From NCBI GenBank assembly GCA_947579605.1, contig OX388312.1, positions 7,068,001 to 7,132,000 of the forward strand: a stretch of DNA of 64,000 nucleotides. The letters are read 5' to 3'. The translations under genes and the position numbers were made by a program. Origin of the DNA: Athripsodes cinereus. Lineage: Eukaryota; Arthropoda; Insecta; Trichoptera; Leptoceridae. Below the pieces are notes generated by a model that saw nothing but the letters and a program-made list of their open reading frames with translations, ran no database searches and was not told the origin of the DNA. Shown piece after piece: positions 45,921-57,420 of the stretch (the stretch's first letter is position 1; every line of letters begins with the position of its first letter).

Positions 45921-48078
45921 GTTAACATCAAATATGTTCAAGATTTATTTATTTATTTTATTTGTTAAAAAAAAAACAGGAGGCTTAATAAAATCTATTA
46001 AAAATACTTACTTATATGAAAATAAAAATACAATAAATATTCCGATAACATATTCGTAGTGATGTTAGTACCTATGATATCAATAATATTATATACGTTT
46101 ATAATAATTTCTGTATATTCCCAATGAGAAACAAGAGGGTGAGTGGCGGAAGAAATAAGGAATGACAGAATAATGATAGTACCTAAATTTGATATGTAGG
46201 TAAAAGTCAGCGATGCTCATCGCAGTGTTAACTTCCTTGGTCTCCCTATGTAGGTACGTAATATTATGAAAGTAACAATATCTACATATTGCGGTGGTGA
46301 AACCCTTTCTTACATTGTATATGACAAGTGTGATATAACCAATCTGAACGCATTGCTCGCCTCAATGCATACTAATACTCCGGTCAGCACAGCCGGATTT
46401 GTGTCTCAGACGGAAAACCAACCGTGAACCGTTTTATCTTAGCTTTAGGTATGATTGAAAATAATAGTGTTGTGATTCTGATTATCTTTATGATCTACGC
46501 TGTTCTATAAAATCACATTTTATTACATGTCGGGTACTGTATCATTATTTTAATGAAAAAAAGCGTCGTATTTTTTACCTGTTTTTATTTTTATTCTTTT
46601 TTATAAATCATCCGTTCTATAACGCCATCTTAAACAAGCAGACCAACTGCTTGTAATATACATGCAAGTCGTCCTCTCCGTGCCAATAAAAGACATTACA
46701 AATAGTTTATTGTTATTATTTTAGATAGAATGTTAACACATTTATTTACTTTGACGGCCGGTAACACTGTGCAGTCGTTTCATCCATACAACATTATCAA
46801 TGGTTGAACCTTGTTTTTTTTTATTAACCTGAAACTTCTTTTTCAATGTACATATGTAATTGTGATCAAAATTATTTCAATAATGAACGATTATCATCGT
46901 TTAAGTCAATTCAACATATTATCTGAATCAGTGAATATGCTTACAGTGTAATGTTTCAGTTACTGATTATTTCAGTTACCTTTCATCAAATTCACTGTTA
47001 TTTTTCACCGTATAACTTAAAGTGTATAGACCAGACCAACAAACTGTAGCATTATGTAGTGATTGCGATTTCTTCCTCGTGCTTCTACCACATCTACATG
47101 CTAAGTACGCTTAGATGATGCCACCAATTTCTACCAAGCTCGTTCCCATTACGCTAGAATGATTTTAGATTCCCTTTCACCCCTTCGCAGAATATGTTTT
47201 CCTGTTACAATTTGTGTATTTTATTAAATTGTAGACACACAATATAGAATTTATTATTATAATAATAATATGTAGGTAGATAGATAGATACCTACTTAGA
47301 TTGTTTTATTCAAATTTGGGAAGATAATTTGAATAATCCTTTAAATTTAAAATATTACTAACAATTCCTTCCTGCGAAAATTTATTATGAGGGGATAAAA
47401 TTACATAACACTGACTCTTTATTTATGTGCAGTAGCAGAACATATTTTAAGCTGTCTAAATAAATAAACATTGAGAGAGTATGTATTATTTACAAAGCTT
47501 GGTATTATGTGCTTAAAATTACTTTAATATTTGAATACGTTCATCAAGAGTAATCTTTATAATTATTATTGGTCAAGTAACATATGTAGATATCTCAAGT
47601 CAATTTTTTGCATTGTTTCATACTTATATTACTCAGATTCTGCGCTTTGTACAAGAGTAATCTCACTTTTAGAGAGATTATGATAGTTTACATAGACATT
47701 AATAATCTATGTTATTATACATTTACCAATAGCTCTTATGATGTGCAAAGTAAATTTAAAGAGAATAATAATAATTTGATAGGTAATAAATAATTGATTA
47801 ATTTAAAATTTCAACCCAAAAGAGAGAAGCTTCATTAAAATTGTATTGAAAATACGAAAAAGAAAAACGTAACTTTTAAAGAACCGCAACAAAAAATAAG
47901 CTCTTCTTAGATAGGTAGGTACTTGTTATTTACCTTCTGTAGTTCTTAAACAAACTTTTCTTTACAGCTAAGTAGGTACTTACTTAGCATCTTTAGCTAT
48001 AAGATTATATTTTGCACTTGGGATTTTATTTTCTAAAGAATTTTCGCGTAGATTATTAAAGATAAAATTCAAACTCTT
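45921..48078. other. AT-rich DNA, one RepA fragment
   Basis: No gene. A RepA minus-strand fragment lies at 46640-46700 ('catgcaagtcgtcctctccg'). A tagatagata tract occurs at 47278-47290. Confidence 0.5.
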
Positions 48079-48240
48079 TCTCTCTCTCTCTTTATCTCTC
48101 TTCAATCGTTTTCCCAAATCTGAGGATCACCATCTCTGTATAGCCCCTCACGAACGATCTTGCGCTGTCTTCATCTGTCTTCAGCCAGGTAAACTGCATT
48201 GTAGATTTTTTCTCTAATAAAGGTCAAGAGAACTTGCACC
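48079..48240 (-). repeat. (CT)n tract and possible LINE 3' end
   Basis: A CT-rich microsatellite (48079-48102) is followed by ~130 bp of GC-richer sequence. On the minus strand that sequence reads 'cgttcgtgaggggctataca' and then GAGA repeats, the layout of an RTE-like LINE 3' end with a simple tail. No domain could be confirmed. Confidence 0.3.
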
Positions 48241-48530
48241 CCTTGTATCACCGCGACCATAGTAAATCTATTGTGACATCCTTCTGTGTCATAACTAACT
48301 CTCAAGACCAAGGTGCGTCATGTAACACACGATTTGTCTTGGTGCGAGAAGCCTCACCTTCTCAGAGTCCAGCAGTGATCTCCAATTATGTGAGTCACAA
48401 TTACAGAAGATTTCGATAAGTCTTTCGCTATCCTCTTCACAACATCTGTTGACTGAGGTATCTAACAGTCCAATTTTCGTCATGTGTTTCCGTTATCTGC
48501 AGTGTCCCATCAAAGTCTTGGTTAGAATAC
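48241..48530 (-). pseudogene. LINE C-terminal (RNase H-side) fragment
   Basis: On the minus strand one frame with a single stop (48500 region) encodes Leu-x-Gly-His-Cys-Arg, then Arg-Lys-His-Met, then Ile-Gly-Leu-Leu-Asp-Thr, then Cys-Cys-Glu-Glu-Asp and a Cys-Asn-Cys block. This matches the Cys-containing end of R1/Jockey/I-group polyproteins. It is 5'-truncated and degenerate. Confidence 0.65.
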
Positions 48531-49539
48531 TTATTTGTTTTTTATTAAGCTAGTGATGGAATTACATCCTGCTTTATGTAAATAGTTTTTTGACACGATA
48601 AGGATACTCAGTATGTTTATAATATCCAATACGTTCATTATCTAACACCACACTCGTCAGAGACGCTATGCTAATAAAGCTGTTATAGTGGAAGAAGTAA
48701 ACCTTTATTATCTGACATACCTATCAATGTAATGTATATTTATGTTTGCGAATTTAACTTTGACAATCATTCGCAACTAGCTAGGTAAGTGGTACATAGA
48801 ATTATGAATTTCATAATAATATTGTATTTACAAGTATAGCTATTATTAAGAGGGCTTTATATACAACATACAACGTAAACATAATATAATTTATTGTTAA
48901 TATTACTACTATTATTATAACCCATCAAAATAGTTGATGGGTAAAATAATAGCATTTCCAATCCAATTATATTCCATTCACGTGAGTAAATTAGTTTGGA
49001 AGCGTGCTTCTATGATATCAATATTAAAACATTACATTAAATACCCTGCGTTGAGATGGTTAATGAATTTATTAAATGTTGAAATGAAGAATTACTTCTC
49101 GCTGGGAAGATGGCGCTTTAGTAGCTGTTTGAACCCTAGAACTTTTATTTTATATTATTTTGACATTTTCAAATAATCATAACTCAATTTTTTATGAAAA
49201 GTTCAGTGGAGCTTACATAGTTTTATTTTAAGTAAAAACAACATTTTAAATTTAGTACGAGTTCGGACTATTGATAAAAATATAATTATGATGAAGTTAA
49301 ATAGGGTTTCAAACTATTAATCATTGATTAATTTTGTAAAAAAATGTATTTTAATACCTTTAAAATGGAATCAGCAGAAAATTTATGATAGCGTAGAATG
49401 TTTAAAATATAATCCAAATTCTTGGCTTCTTTTGGAAACTTCCATTGGAAATTTCTCGAAAATATATAGTTTTATTCTCTCATAAAATATTCATGAGAGA
49501 ATAAAACTCCATAATACATCAAATCTCACAAATCAGTGC
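48531..49539. other. AT-rich DNA, nothing recognised
   Basis: No recognised gene. An 80-codon frame at 48934-49176 has no known motif. Confidence 0.4.
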
Positions 49540-49680
49540 CAGCCAGATGCCAGATGACCAATTGCATGTAATAAACATGCAAGCCGTCCTCTCCACACGA
49601 ACAAAATATTCAGGATAGGTTGCAGACACGCCTTTTTTTCGAACGACTAACTTTTACAGAACACTCTAAATTTGTGCTCC
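49540..49680 (-). repeat. RepA, diverged copy
   Basis: Contains 'catgcaagccgtcctctcc', 'caggataggttg' and 'cttttacagaacactc' in order on the minus strand. Confidence 0.7.
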
Positions 49681-50157
49681 ACGGAATTTAAACTTGACTT
49701 AAATATGCATAAATTAAATTCTAAATCGACTCATCATTCATCTTACAAAACAATCTAAAGAACAAAAATATCCATTGTTTCGTTCTAAATTATTAGTTTC
49801 TACTGAAGGTCAATGACATCATGAATAATAATTATTGTAACATACACACTTACAAACTTTCATATTACATCGTATGATTTGTAATTTTAGGCATGTTAAT
49901 AATATTTAGAATCTATGTATAACTTACTAGACGAACTTTATCTCCATATACACAGGTTACTTATGTAGTACCTACTGCATAGTTGCTAAACATGAATATG
50001 AGTATCACTAACATGAAACTGTCAGCTATATAATTATGAGAGCAAATAAAGCATTATGAATAATATTATGTTAATGATAGAAAAACAACATCTGAGCAAC
50101 AATATTATACATATATTATTATTTAATGTAAAGTATGTAATAGTACATGCACGAGTA
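49681..50157. other. AT-rich DNA, nothing recognised
   Basis: No gene or family seen. Confidence 0.5.
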
Positions 50158-50802
50158 CTCACACCCCACTAATGGTTGTCAATTCCCAAATATCTCAAGT
50201 TAGTAAATTCAGGTACCTGGGAGCAACCATAACGCCAGAGGGTGATCTCCGGTCGGAATTACCTATCCGCATAGGAGCAGCTAGCGGGGCTTTCAACAAC
50301 ATGAACAAAGTTTTCAAGGCGTCTGGACTCAGCATCAGGACAAAATGTCGCTTGTTCAATGCGTGCATCATCCCAATCCTTCTATATGGCTGCGAGTCTT
50401 GGCACTTAACCAAGGCTCAAGAGCGGAAGATACTAAGCTTTGAAAACAAGTGTCTTAGAAGGATTTTGGATGTCAGATGGTATGAACATGTTACAAATGA
50501 TGCTGTGCGCCGGCGCACCCAGCAGAGACCTGTAATGTCCGTAATACAAGAGAGACGATGGTCCTGGCTGGGACATGTTTTAAGAATGCCCAATGATAGT
50601 TGGCCAAAAAGAGCACTGTTCTTCCGTCCTCAGGGGTTCCGTAGGCCCGGGCGTCCCTATTTCACAATACTCCGTTCCTATGACAACGATATCAGAGCGC
50701 AAGGAATGTCGTGGGAAGAGGTGACGCAATTGGCACAGAGACGCTCTGAATGGAGGAGGCTGGTTTCTGCCCTATGCTCCCGAGAGGAGCGTTGAGGGCG
50801 AT
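50158..50802 (+). mobile_element. LINE polyprotein C-terminus, ~207 codons open
   Basis: 5'-truncated non-LTR retrotransposon whose C-terminal frame (ATG at 50172, stop TGA at 50793) is undamaged. It begins just after the reverse transcriptase palm with Phe-Arg-Tyr-Leu-Gly-Ala, then Ile-Leu-Leu-Tyr-Gly-Cys-Glu-Ser-Trp, Cys-Leu-Arg-Arg-Ile-Leu, Trp-Leu-Gly-His-Val-Leu-Arg and Arg-Arg-Ser-Glu-Trp-Arg-Arg. The order is the same as in RTE-related elements, but it is a separate family from RTE-A and RTE-B. Other copies lie at 9.8 kb and 29.1 kb. The upstream part of the polymerase and the endonuclease are absent, so it is not functional. Confidence 0.85.
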
Positions 50803-50824
50803 GAGTGAATGAGTATGACAAAAG

Positions 50825-51115
50825 AAGAATCGAGACGATGGTCCTTACTGGTTCATGTTTTGAGAATATGTAATTAGAGTTTGCCAAAAAGAGCATTAAT
50901 CTGATTGCCTAAATCTTTTCATCTTAATAACATACCTGTCTGAAAAGAGGGGTGTGAGGAAGCGCGGGCGTCCGAGAACTACATGGCTTGAAAATGTAGA
51001 TCAAATTCTCAACGACGGTCGTGTTTTGAGTAAGAGAAATCGACGTGCGCGCATAAGAAATTGTATAATATACGACTTGAGGGAATATGTAGATCGATAG
51101 ATAGATAGATAATAA
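50825..51115 (+). pseudogene. Tandem LINE debris after the 50.2 kb copy
   Basis: 50825-50905 repeats, with divergence, the 'gagacgatggtcct' to 'ttgccaaaaagagca' region found at 50551-50620, so a second degenerate piece follows the first. 50935-51090 encodes a Arg-Lys-Arg-Gly-Arg-Pro-Arg-Thr block typical of another LINE tail and ends in a GATA repeat (51093-51110). Confidence 0.55.
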
Positions 51116-51529
51116 CATTACGGCGAAGGGAAGGTGAAACTTAATTGATGCAACGGTGCTCAAAATAGATAATGCTGGTATCTGCCCTGCGATCTAGTAA
51201 ATACTGTTGAATAGCAATGAATTGCACAAGATGCACAAAAAAGGATGATTTGTTTATATGTTGCACGCGATTCGATCACTGGCTACTCCAATTTCGGGAT
51301 TAACTAAAAGGTCACAGGTTTTCTACAGATTGCTCAGAAACTTGTAGAATAAACATTAAATTCTGAATAATATTAGCGAACTGCGTGAAACTTGTATCTA
51401 CTAATTTATTAATGTATACCTTTACAAAACTGATTGAAATACTGAATAATTTTTGGGGTACTTTATCTTATGACTCTTATTCTATAGCAGGACCGATAGT
51501 AAATTTATATCAAAATTTACAAAATGCCC
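51116..51529. other. AT-rich DNA, nothing recognised
   Basis: No gene or family seen. Confidence 0.5.
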
Positions 51530-51766
51530 TGGAGCACCCGGTAAAGAATTGGTTTCCCACTCTTCTGCGTAAGTTTTCGAGTGTCCTGTAAAAGGCAGGT
51601 GTTCGAAAAAATTGAGACATTTTACATCTTAAATTCAGCGATGAGGTTTGCCACCCATCCTGAATGTCTTGATTTTATATTGGCACGGAGAGGACAGTAT
51701 GCATGTTTCTTACATGCAGCTGATCTGCTGGCTACCCCACTTGTGGGATGTGCCGTGATGGTATAA
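51530..51766 (+). repeat. RepA, longest well-preserved copy
   Basis: Best view of the family unit: 'cctggagcacccggtaaaga', 'ttcccactcttctgc', 'cgagtgtcctgtaaaaggca', central and terminal blocks to 'gggatgtgccgtgatggta'. Close to the 25.1 kb copy. The 61-codon open frame is at 51581-51766. Confidence 0.85.
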
Positions 51767-52473
51767 TAAATAAAAAAAAATAAACAAAATGCACTAACTT
51801 CAATCAGGTAATCGTACGTGCTTTTGAAACATAAGCCTAACTCGTTTGTATATACAAAAGTACAAAGGTATGATATAATCAAAATTACTATTTCATTTTC
51901 CCCATGTTACTTCGTATCTACATACATACTTACATACACATATCCCCATAAATTTGCAAAAGATAAACGTATGTGGATTCTTAGTATGCTATTGGCATCA
52001 AATTATCTCTTCAAAGAAACTTACAATAATAATTGTTAAAGTTCTCTATTATAATTACATAAATTTTCCTCTATATTATTATTGCGATAGATATGTAGAT
52101 ACTATCTTGCATTACTTAGTATTATCATCTGATAATGTTATTCAAAATTATTATATTAATATTATTTCTATATGAGTATTACTTACTATATGTATGTACT
52201 ATATGCATGTAGGTTGTATAACGAAATCATATGCTTAGAGCCCCTTGAAATTTCTTAAGATGTTAGAGAATTTGACTACCTTAACGTACCTACGTATTAA
52301 ATCGAATATTTTTATCTGATATACGAATAGGTATATTAACTATAGATGTAGGTACTCATAGAAATTTAATGTTATAAAGCGTGTAATGATAAATAAATAT
52401 TTATTTATTAATTACATGTTTTACACCATTTTTTTTTTCATATTTTGTGAATTAAAAAATTCTGAAGCGGGTA
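51767..52473. other. AT-rich DNA, nothing recognised
   Basis: No gene seen up to the 5' LTR. Confidence 0.5.
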
Positions 52474-52593
52474 AGTGTAATGTATTGTATTGTCACTTAT
52501 GTATGTATACCAGGCAGTCAATAAAGAGTCCTCTACCTATCAACATGTCTATTCATTTCTGGACACCACATACCTCATTAAATACATAATATT
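52474..52593 (+). repeat. 5' LTR, 120 bp
   Basis: Identical over 120 of 120 positions by eye to 55191-55310. Starts AGTGTAATGTATT and ends AATACATAATATT, which form an imperfect inverted terminus (10 of 13). AGT-type ends are known in gypsy-lineage elements. Contains 'caataaagag', a polyadenylation signal candidate. Confidence 0.95.
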
Positions 52594-52594
52594 A

Positions 52595-52612
52595 TGGCGA
52601 CGAGGAAATTGG
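52595..52612 (+). other. Candidate primer-binding site
   Basis: TGGCGACGAGGAAATTGG lies one base after the 5' LTR. A TGG start, complementary to a tRNA CCA end, fits minus-strand priming. The matching tRNA is not identified from this window. Confidence 0.6.
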
Positions 52613-52820
52613 AAATTGGAAGTAAAATAAAAATAATAATCGTCAAATATTGAAAAGAAAAAGTGTACAAATAGTCATTAATTATAATTAAATACGTGTC
52701 AAAGTGTAAAGTATTAAAATTCAATTCAGTCATAATAAAATTTTGTATGGATTTTTGTGACAATAATTTGTGAAAAAATTGTTTTTGGTTAAAATAAATA
52801 GTTGTTTTCTAAATTTAATT

Positions 52821-55169
52821 ATGTCTAAAGCAGAGTCTGTACCGTTAAAATCTGTGTCTGATTATCAAGAATTTGTCAAAATGTCTATACAACAAGATAA
52901 AAATATTCCAGTGCCTGTATTCGAACCAAACTCAGAAACATTCGAACTTTTTCTAGAAAGGTTAGAGTTGTATTTCAACATTGTGAAAGTGCCCGAAAGC
53001 GAAAAAGTCAGTCGGCTTTGTTTATATTTAGGAGCTGAAAAATACAAAATTTTAAGAGAAACATTATGTCCAAGTCCAAGACTTATAAGTCAATGTACTT
53101 TTGAAGAATGTATCGAATGCCTAAAAGACAAATTTATATCTAAAAAGTGCACTATAGCTAAACGCTTTATATTTTATAATAGAAATCAGCATCATAATGA
53201 GTCTGTCGGGGAGTATATTTCAACAATTAAGAGTTTGTCTATTGAGTGTAAGTTTAATGAATTCCTTGACGAAGCATTGAGAGACAAGTTAGTGTGCGGT
53301 CTTAATAATAAAGAGATGTCAAGAAGATTGCTGTCACAAGAGGAATCTCTGTCATTCAGTCAAGCGTGTAAGATTGTCTTAGACATGGAAGCTGTCGCAC
53401 ATAGTGCATCATTATTGCACGGGGAATCGAAGGAGTTATGTCAAGTTAATACGCAACAATCGTCAAGTGATCAACGTCAGAAGCCGTCGTATAGTCAACG
53501 TAATGAGTCTATGTCACTATACAGTGGTCAACGTCAGAAGTCGTCGTACCGTCAGCCCATGAGGTCATCGTCATATTGTCGTCAGAAGTCTCCAAGTGGG
53601 GATCGCAAGTCTGAAGAGTCATCGTTTATGTCAAAAAGATGTGATCAGTGTTATGTGTCACATAAACCATATAATTGTCCGTCCAGAAATTGGTCTTGTC
53701 ACAAATGTCATGTTAGAGGACATATATCTAAATATTGTCGTAATAAGTCTACAGTGAATATTTTAAGTCTAAATTGTAATAATGTATCTAATGTTTCAGG
53801 TCCTGTTGCTTTACAGTTATTTGTAAATGATGTCAAAATATTGTTTTGTCTTGATACAGGGAGTTCATCCACCATTATAAGTTATGATATATATAACAGA
53901 TATTTTCGTCATGAAAATATGAATAGTTTTTCTGGTAAGCTGATTACAGCAAATAGTCAACAACTAGAGGTATGTGGATATATATATGTTAATGTGCAAG
54001 GTAGAGAAAACAGTCATTGTGTTAAATTACAATTGTTGGTAGTCAAAGAGTTAACATTTCAAGCAATTCTAGGTAGAGATTGGTTGAGTGTATTTTATCC
54101 AGAGTGGGAGGAGAATTTTAATAAGAATATTTTGTCGTATTTTGAGTCTAGTATTAATGTTGTGTCTAGTAATAATAATAGTTATAATCATAGTGAAGTT
54201 TGTGAACAGTTGTCTCGTAGTTTTCCAAATGTTTTTTCAAAGAAAAATAACGATCCCTGTAATCCGTGGCCTAGTGCTAAATGTCCATGGGAGAGAGTCC
54301 ATTTAGATTTTTTTGATTTTAATAGTAATAAGTATTTAATTGTATGTGATTCGTTTTCAAAATGGATTGAATGTTTTTTTATGAAAAGTACTAACTGTCA
54401 AAGTGTTATTAATAAATTGGGAGAAATTTTTTCTAGGTTTTCGTTTCCTAAATTAATTGTGTGTGATAATGGTCCACCTTTTGCTAGTAAAGAATTTATA
54501 GAGTTTTGTAAATCCAAGTATATAAAATTGATGCATTCACCGCCTTATAACCCACAGTCGAATGGATTAGCTGAGCGTTCTGTACAAACTTTTAAAAAAA
54601 TGTTAATAAAGTCTCTAGCATCTAAGTATAGTAATAGTATGTCTCCATTACAAAGATTGCTCGATTGTTTGTTTGTGTATAGATCGTCACCGTCAAGTGT
54701 CACAGGTATTTCACCTATGGCAAGTCTCTTTGTTTTTAAACCTAACACACCTTTATCCATATTGTCAAAGCCAAATCATAATGTAAGAAATAATTGTAAT
54801 ATAAGTCCAAAATGTCATGTTAAAAAATTTAATATTAGTGAAAATGTTTTAGTATATTTAAGTCATATTAAAAGTCCTTTTAAGTGGTGTAAAGGTATTA
54901 TTATAGATAAGTTAAGTAATTATGTATATGTCGTAAAATTGTCTGAAGGGGGAGAAGTAAGGAAGGTGCACGTCAGTGGATTAAAGAAAAGTTGTCTCTC
55001 ACATAATGATGATTATATATATGACTATTTTGACCAAGATAATAATTTCAATAGTACCAGTAATTATAGTAGTCCATCTGAACCGAGTCCTAGTGTATCG
55101 ACTGATTCCCATTATGTTACAAGGTCAGGTAGAATCAGTAAACCTCCAGTGAGGTTCACCACTGATTAA
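52821..55169 (+). CDS. Gag-protease-integrase polyprotein, RT and RNase H missing
   Basis: Intact ORF with the likely start at ATG 52821. An upstream in-frame ATG-less extension to 52770 is possible, but the second methionine opens a Gag-like N-terminus. Order: Gag capsid region; a Ser/Gln/Arg-rich linker; a C-X2-C-X4-H-X4-C zinc knuckle (53697-53738); aspartic protease Asp-Thr-Gly (53853-53861) with a Leu-Gly-Arg-Asp-Trp block; a Phe-Pro-Asn-Val-Phe linker as found before RT; then, directly, the integrase core beginning Pro-Trp-Glu-Arg-Val-His with Asp (54306-54308), Asp (54465-54467) and Glu (54573-54575). The last two are 35 residues apart. The C-terminal domain follows. The junction lies near 54245-54300. 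RT, RNase H and the HHCC finger are absent without a frameshift. Integrase resembles the mag/K02A2.6-type group. Confidence 0.92.
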   Translation: MSKAESVPLKSVSDYQEFVKMSIQQDKNIPVPVFEPNSETFELFLERLELYFNIVKVPESEKVSRLCLYLGAEKYKILRETLCPSPRLISQCTFEECIECLKDKFISKKCTIAKRFIFYNRNQHHNESVGEYISTIKSLSIECKFNEFLDEALRDKLVCGLNNKEMSRRLLSQEESLSFSQACKIVLDMEAVAHSASLLHGESKELCQVNTQQSSSDQRQKPSYSQRNESMSLYSGQRQKSSYRQPMRSSSYCRQKSPSGDRKSEESSFMSKRCDQCYVSHKPYNCPSRNWSCHKCHVRGHISKYCRNKSTVNILSLNCNNVSNVSGPVALQLFVNDVKILFCLDTGSSSTIISYDIYNRYFRHENMNSFSGKLITANSQQLEVCGYIYVNVQGRENSHCVKLQLLVVKELTFQAILGRDWLSVFYPEWEENFNKNILSYFESSINVVSSNNNSYNHSEVCEQLSRSFPNVFSKKNNDPCNPWPSAKCPWERVHLDFFDFNSNKYLIVCDSFSKWIECFFMKSTNCQSVINKLGEIFSRFSFPKLIVCDNGPPFASKEFIEFCKSKYIKLMHSPPYNPQSNGLAERSVQTFKKMLIKSLASKYSNSMSPLQRLLDCLFVYRSSPSSVTGISPMASLFVFKPNTPLSILSKPNHNVRNNCNISPKCHVKKFNISENVLVYLSHIKSPFKWCKGIIIDKLSNYVYVVKLSEGGEVRKVHVSGLKKSCLSHNDDYIYDYFDQDNNFNSTSNYSSPSEPSPSVSTDSHYVTRSGRISKPPVRFTTD

Positions 55170-55180
55170 AATAAAATGTA

Positions 55181-55190
55181 AGGGGGAAAG
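55181..55190 (+). other. Polypurine tract
   Basis: AGGGGGAAAG immediately precedes the 3' LTR and would prime plus-strand synthesis. Its exact abutment to AGTGTAATG supports the LTR boundary. Confidence 0.85.
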
Positions 55191-55310
55191 AGTGTAATGT
55201 ATTGTATTGTCACTTATGTATGTATACCAGGCAGTCAATAAAGAGTCCTCTACCTATCAACATGTCTATTCATTTCTGGACACCACATACCTCATTAAAT
55301 ACATAATATT
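55191..55310 (+). repeat. 3' LTR, 120 bp
   Basis: Identical by eye to the 5' LTR. It ends at 55310. A small hairpin (TCACAAGTG/CACTTGTGA) lies just beyond, outside the element. Confidence 0.95.
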
Positions 55311-55585
55311 GTGTGATTGTGTGTCACAAGTGTGAAACAAAACACTTGTGATAACAATTAAAGAGGTATCACACCCATTACAATTCATATTAAAATATCT
55401 CAGGGGCTAATTGTGTGACCCCACAAATTAATAAAAATCTACTTATTGTTTAGATTTTAATTTGTTGTATATTTTCATGCTGTTCTTAACTTGTATTTGC
55501 GTATATATTAAATTGTAAAGAGTGTACAGTAATAATACTCGTATGTTTTTATGCAAATTGTTTTAAGTGTATTATATTGTAATGT

Positions 55586-57240
55586 TTGGTTGACGATTCC
55601 AATAAACTGATTTTGGATGAAAAAGATATTCTACAAACATGGGAAAAATATATCTATGATATATTTAAGGACAATAGACCTGATACTGATGTTTCTACCA
55701 ATTTGTACGGACCACCAATAATGAAATCGGAAGTTCTTCACGCAATGCAGACCTCTGACAATCGTAAAGCATGCGGCCCAGACGACATCCCAGTTGAGGT
55801 GTTGAAGCTCATTGACAATGACAATATTGACTACCTATTGAGACTTTTTAATGCAATATATGACACGGGGAACATACCCCACGACTGGTTGAAATCCACC
55901 TTTGTGACGCTACCTAAAAAACAACACCCTAAAAAATGTGGAGACTACAGATTGACTAGTCTCATGAGTCACGTCCTGAAGCTATTTATTAAGATAATAC
56001 ATGCCAGAATACGTGGTAAATGTGAGCAAGACTTAGACGATACACAGTTTGGTTTCAGGAACGCATTTGGAACACGCGAAGAACTATTGGCTATCAATGT
56101 ATTGTTACAAAAGTGCCGAGACCAAAGAAAAGAGGTAGTTGCATGCTTTATTGACTACGAAAAGGCATTTGACAGGCTAAAACATACTGCCTTAATAAAA
56201 ATGCTTGTCGAATGCAATATTGATACCAAGGATTTAAATTTTATTAAAAATCTGTACTGGCTCCAAACAGCCGAAATAAGACATGGATATGAAAAATCAA
56301 ACGCAATTTCCATCTAGCGAGGCGTGAGACAGGGTTGTATCCTTTCTCCGTTATTGTTTAGTCTCTACTCCGACTATGTCTTTAAAAGAGCCCTCACCAA
56401 CACAGACAGGGGACTGAAAGTCAATGGCGTTGTGATAAACAATATTAGATATGCCGACGACACTGTTTTACTGGCTGAAAGTGTCAATGACCTTCAAGAC
56501 CTCCTTAATCTTGTTGACGAGTCCGGTGAAAGACTGGGGCTAACCATAAATATCGGCAAAACCAAATGGATGACCTTCGGACGGCTTGATTACAGTGGGT
56601 CAGTATTGCATTTGAACGGCCGTAGCGTTGAAAGGGTGGAGAAATTTAAATACCTCGGCAGCATACTAACGCAATCTCTTGATCTAGATGTAGAGATAAA
56701 ATGCAGAATTGAGGCAGCAAGAGCTGCATTTAACAAAATGAAACCACTCTTCTGCAATGACAGCATAAATTTGAAGCTCCGCCAAAGAATGATTAAGTGC
56801 TATGTATGGTCTGTTTTATTGTATGGATGTGAAACATGGACCTTAAAAGTCAATACAATGAACAGACTGGAAGCATTTGAAATGTGACTCCATCGCCGTA
56901 TGCTCAGAATTCCCTGGACCGACATGGTTACCAATACCGAAGTCCTGAGGCGAGCTAGAGTTGACAGGGAGCTGTTATCAATCATTAAGGTTCGGAAGGT
57001 TTCACATCTGGGTCATGTTCTGCGTGGAGAAAAATACCACCTTCTCCAACTGATATTGAAGGGGAAAATTGAGGGACGCCGAGGTCCCGGTAGGAGACAG
57101 ATGTCCTGGCTGCGAAACATAAGGGAGTGGACCGGCATCCGAAGTGTGGAAGAGCTGTTCCGAGCAGCGCAGGACAGGGACAAGTTCGCCGAGGTGATCG
57201 CCAACGTTGGGGGGACCCGACAAGGCACTTGAAGAAGAAG
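55586..57240 (+). mobile_element. RTE-B LINE, 5'-truncated RT with two nonsense codons
   Basis: 1655-bp non-LTR retrotransposon copy flanked by the perfect 12-bp duplication ATATTGTAATGT (55574-55585, 57241-57252). One frame runs through the reverse transcriptase: Gly-Pro-Asp-Asp-Ile-Pro, Asp-Tyr-Glu-Lys-Ala-Phe-Asp (motif A), Arg-Gly-Val-Arg-Gln-Gly-Cys, then Tyr-Ala-Asp-Asp (motif C), then Tyr-Leu-Gly-Ser and Leu-Tyr-Gly-Cys-Glu-Thr-Trp, and the C-terminal tail to a TGA at 57230. Only two in-frame stops break it: TAG near 56315, just before the Arg-Gly-Val-Arg motif, and TGA at 56885, where related copies have Trp. No frameshift. The endonuclease half is missing by 5' truncation. It resembles the HmRTE-type elements of butterflies. 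Confidence 0.92.
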
Positions 57241-57420
57241 ATATTGTAATGTAGGAGACAAAAGCCGTTTTTGTTTAGTTAATAAATAAATAGGTACCTG
57301 AGAAGTCAAAAGACGGCTTTCTTGCGTTTTTCAACTTATAGTAGAACGAACCACTGGTTTCAATTTATTCAATCGTGGAAGTCTTTTTTCTTGCGCCATC
57401 TGACAGGTAAATAATTGAAG

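Larger units (their letters stand above)
52474..55310 (+). mobile_element. Young Ty3/gypsy-like element lacking RT and RNase H
   Basis: 2837 bp: LTR, candidate primer-binding site, one long ORF, polypurine tract, LTR. The LTRs are identical, implying recent insertion or gene conversion. The ORF is intact and in frame although a central segment normally encoding reverse transcriptase, RNase H and the integrase HHCC domain is absent. Replication must therefore depend on enzymes from another element. No target-site duplication is obvious (flanks ...gcgggta and gtgtgatt...). Confidence 0.93.

Noticed and set aside
54088..54306. Second-frame ORF inside the RT-less element
   Set aside because: It overlaps the protease-integrase frame and contains no domain. 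The missing RT is not hidden in another frame.
52474..55310. Target-site duplication for the young LTR element
   Set aside because: Flanks 'gcgggta' and 'gtgtgatt' do not match. Identical LTRs make a mutated TSD unlikely, so a recombination event between copies remains possible.
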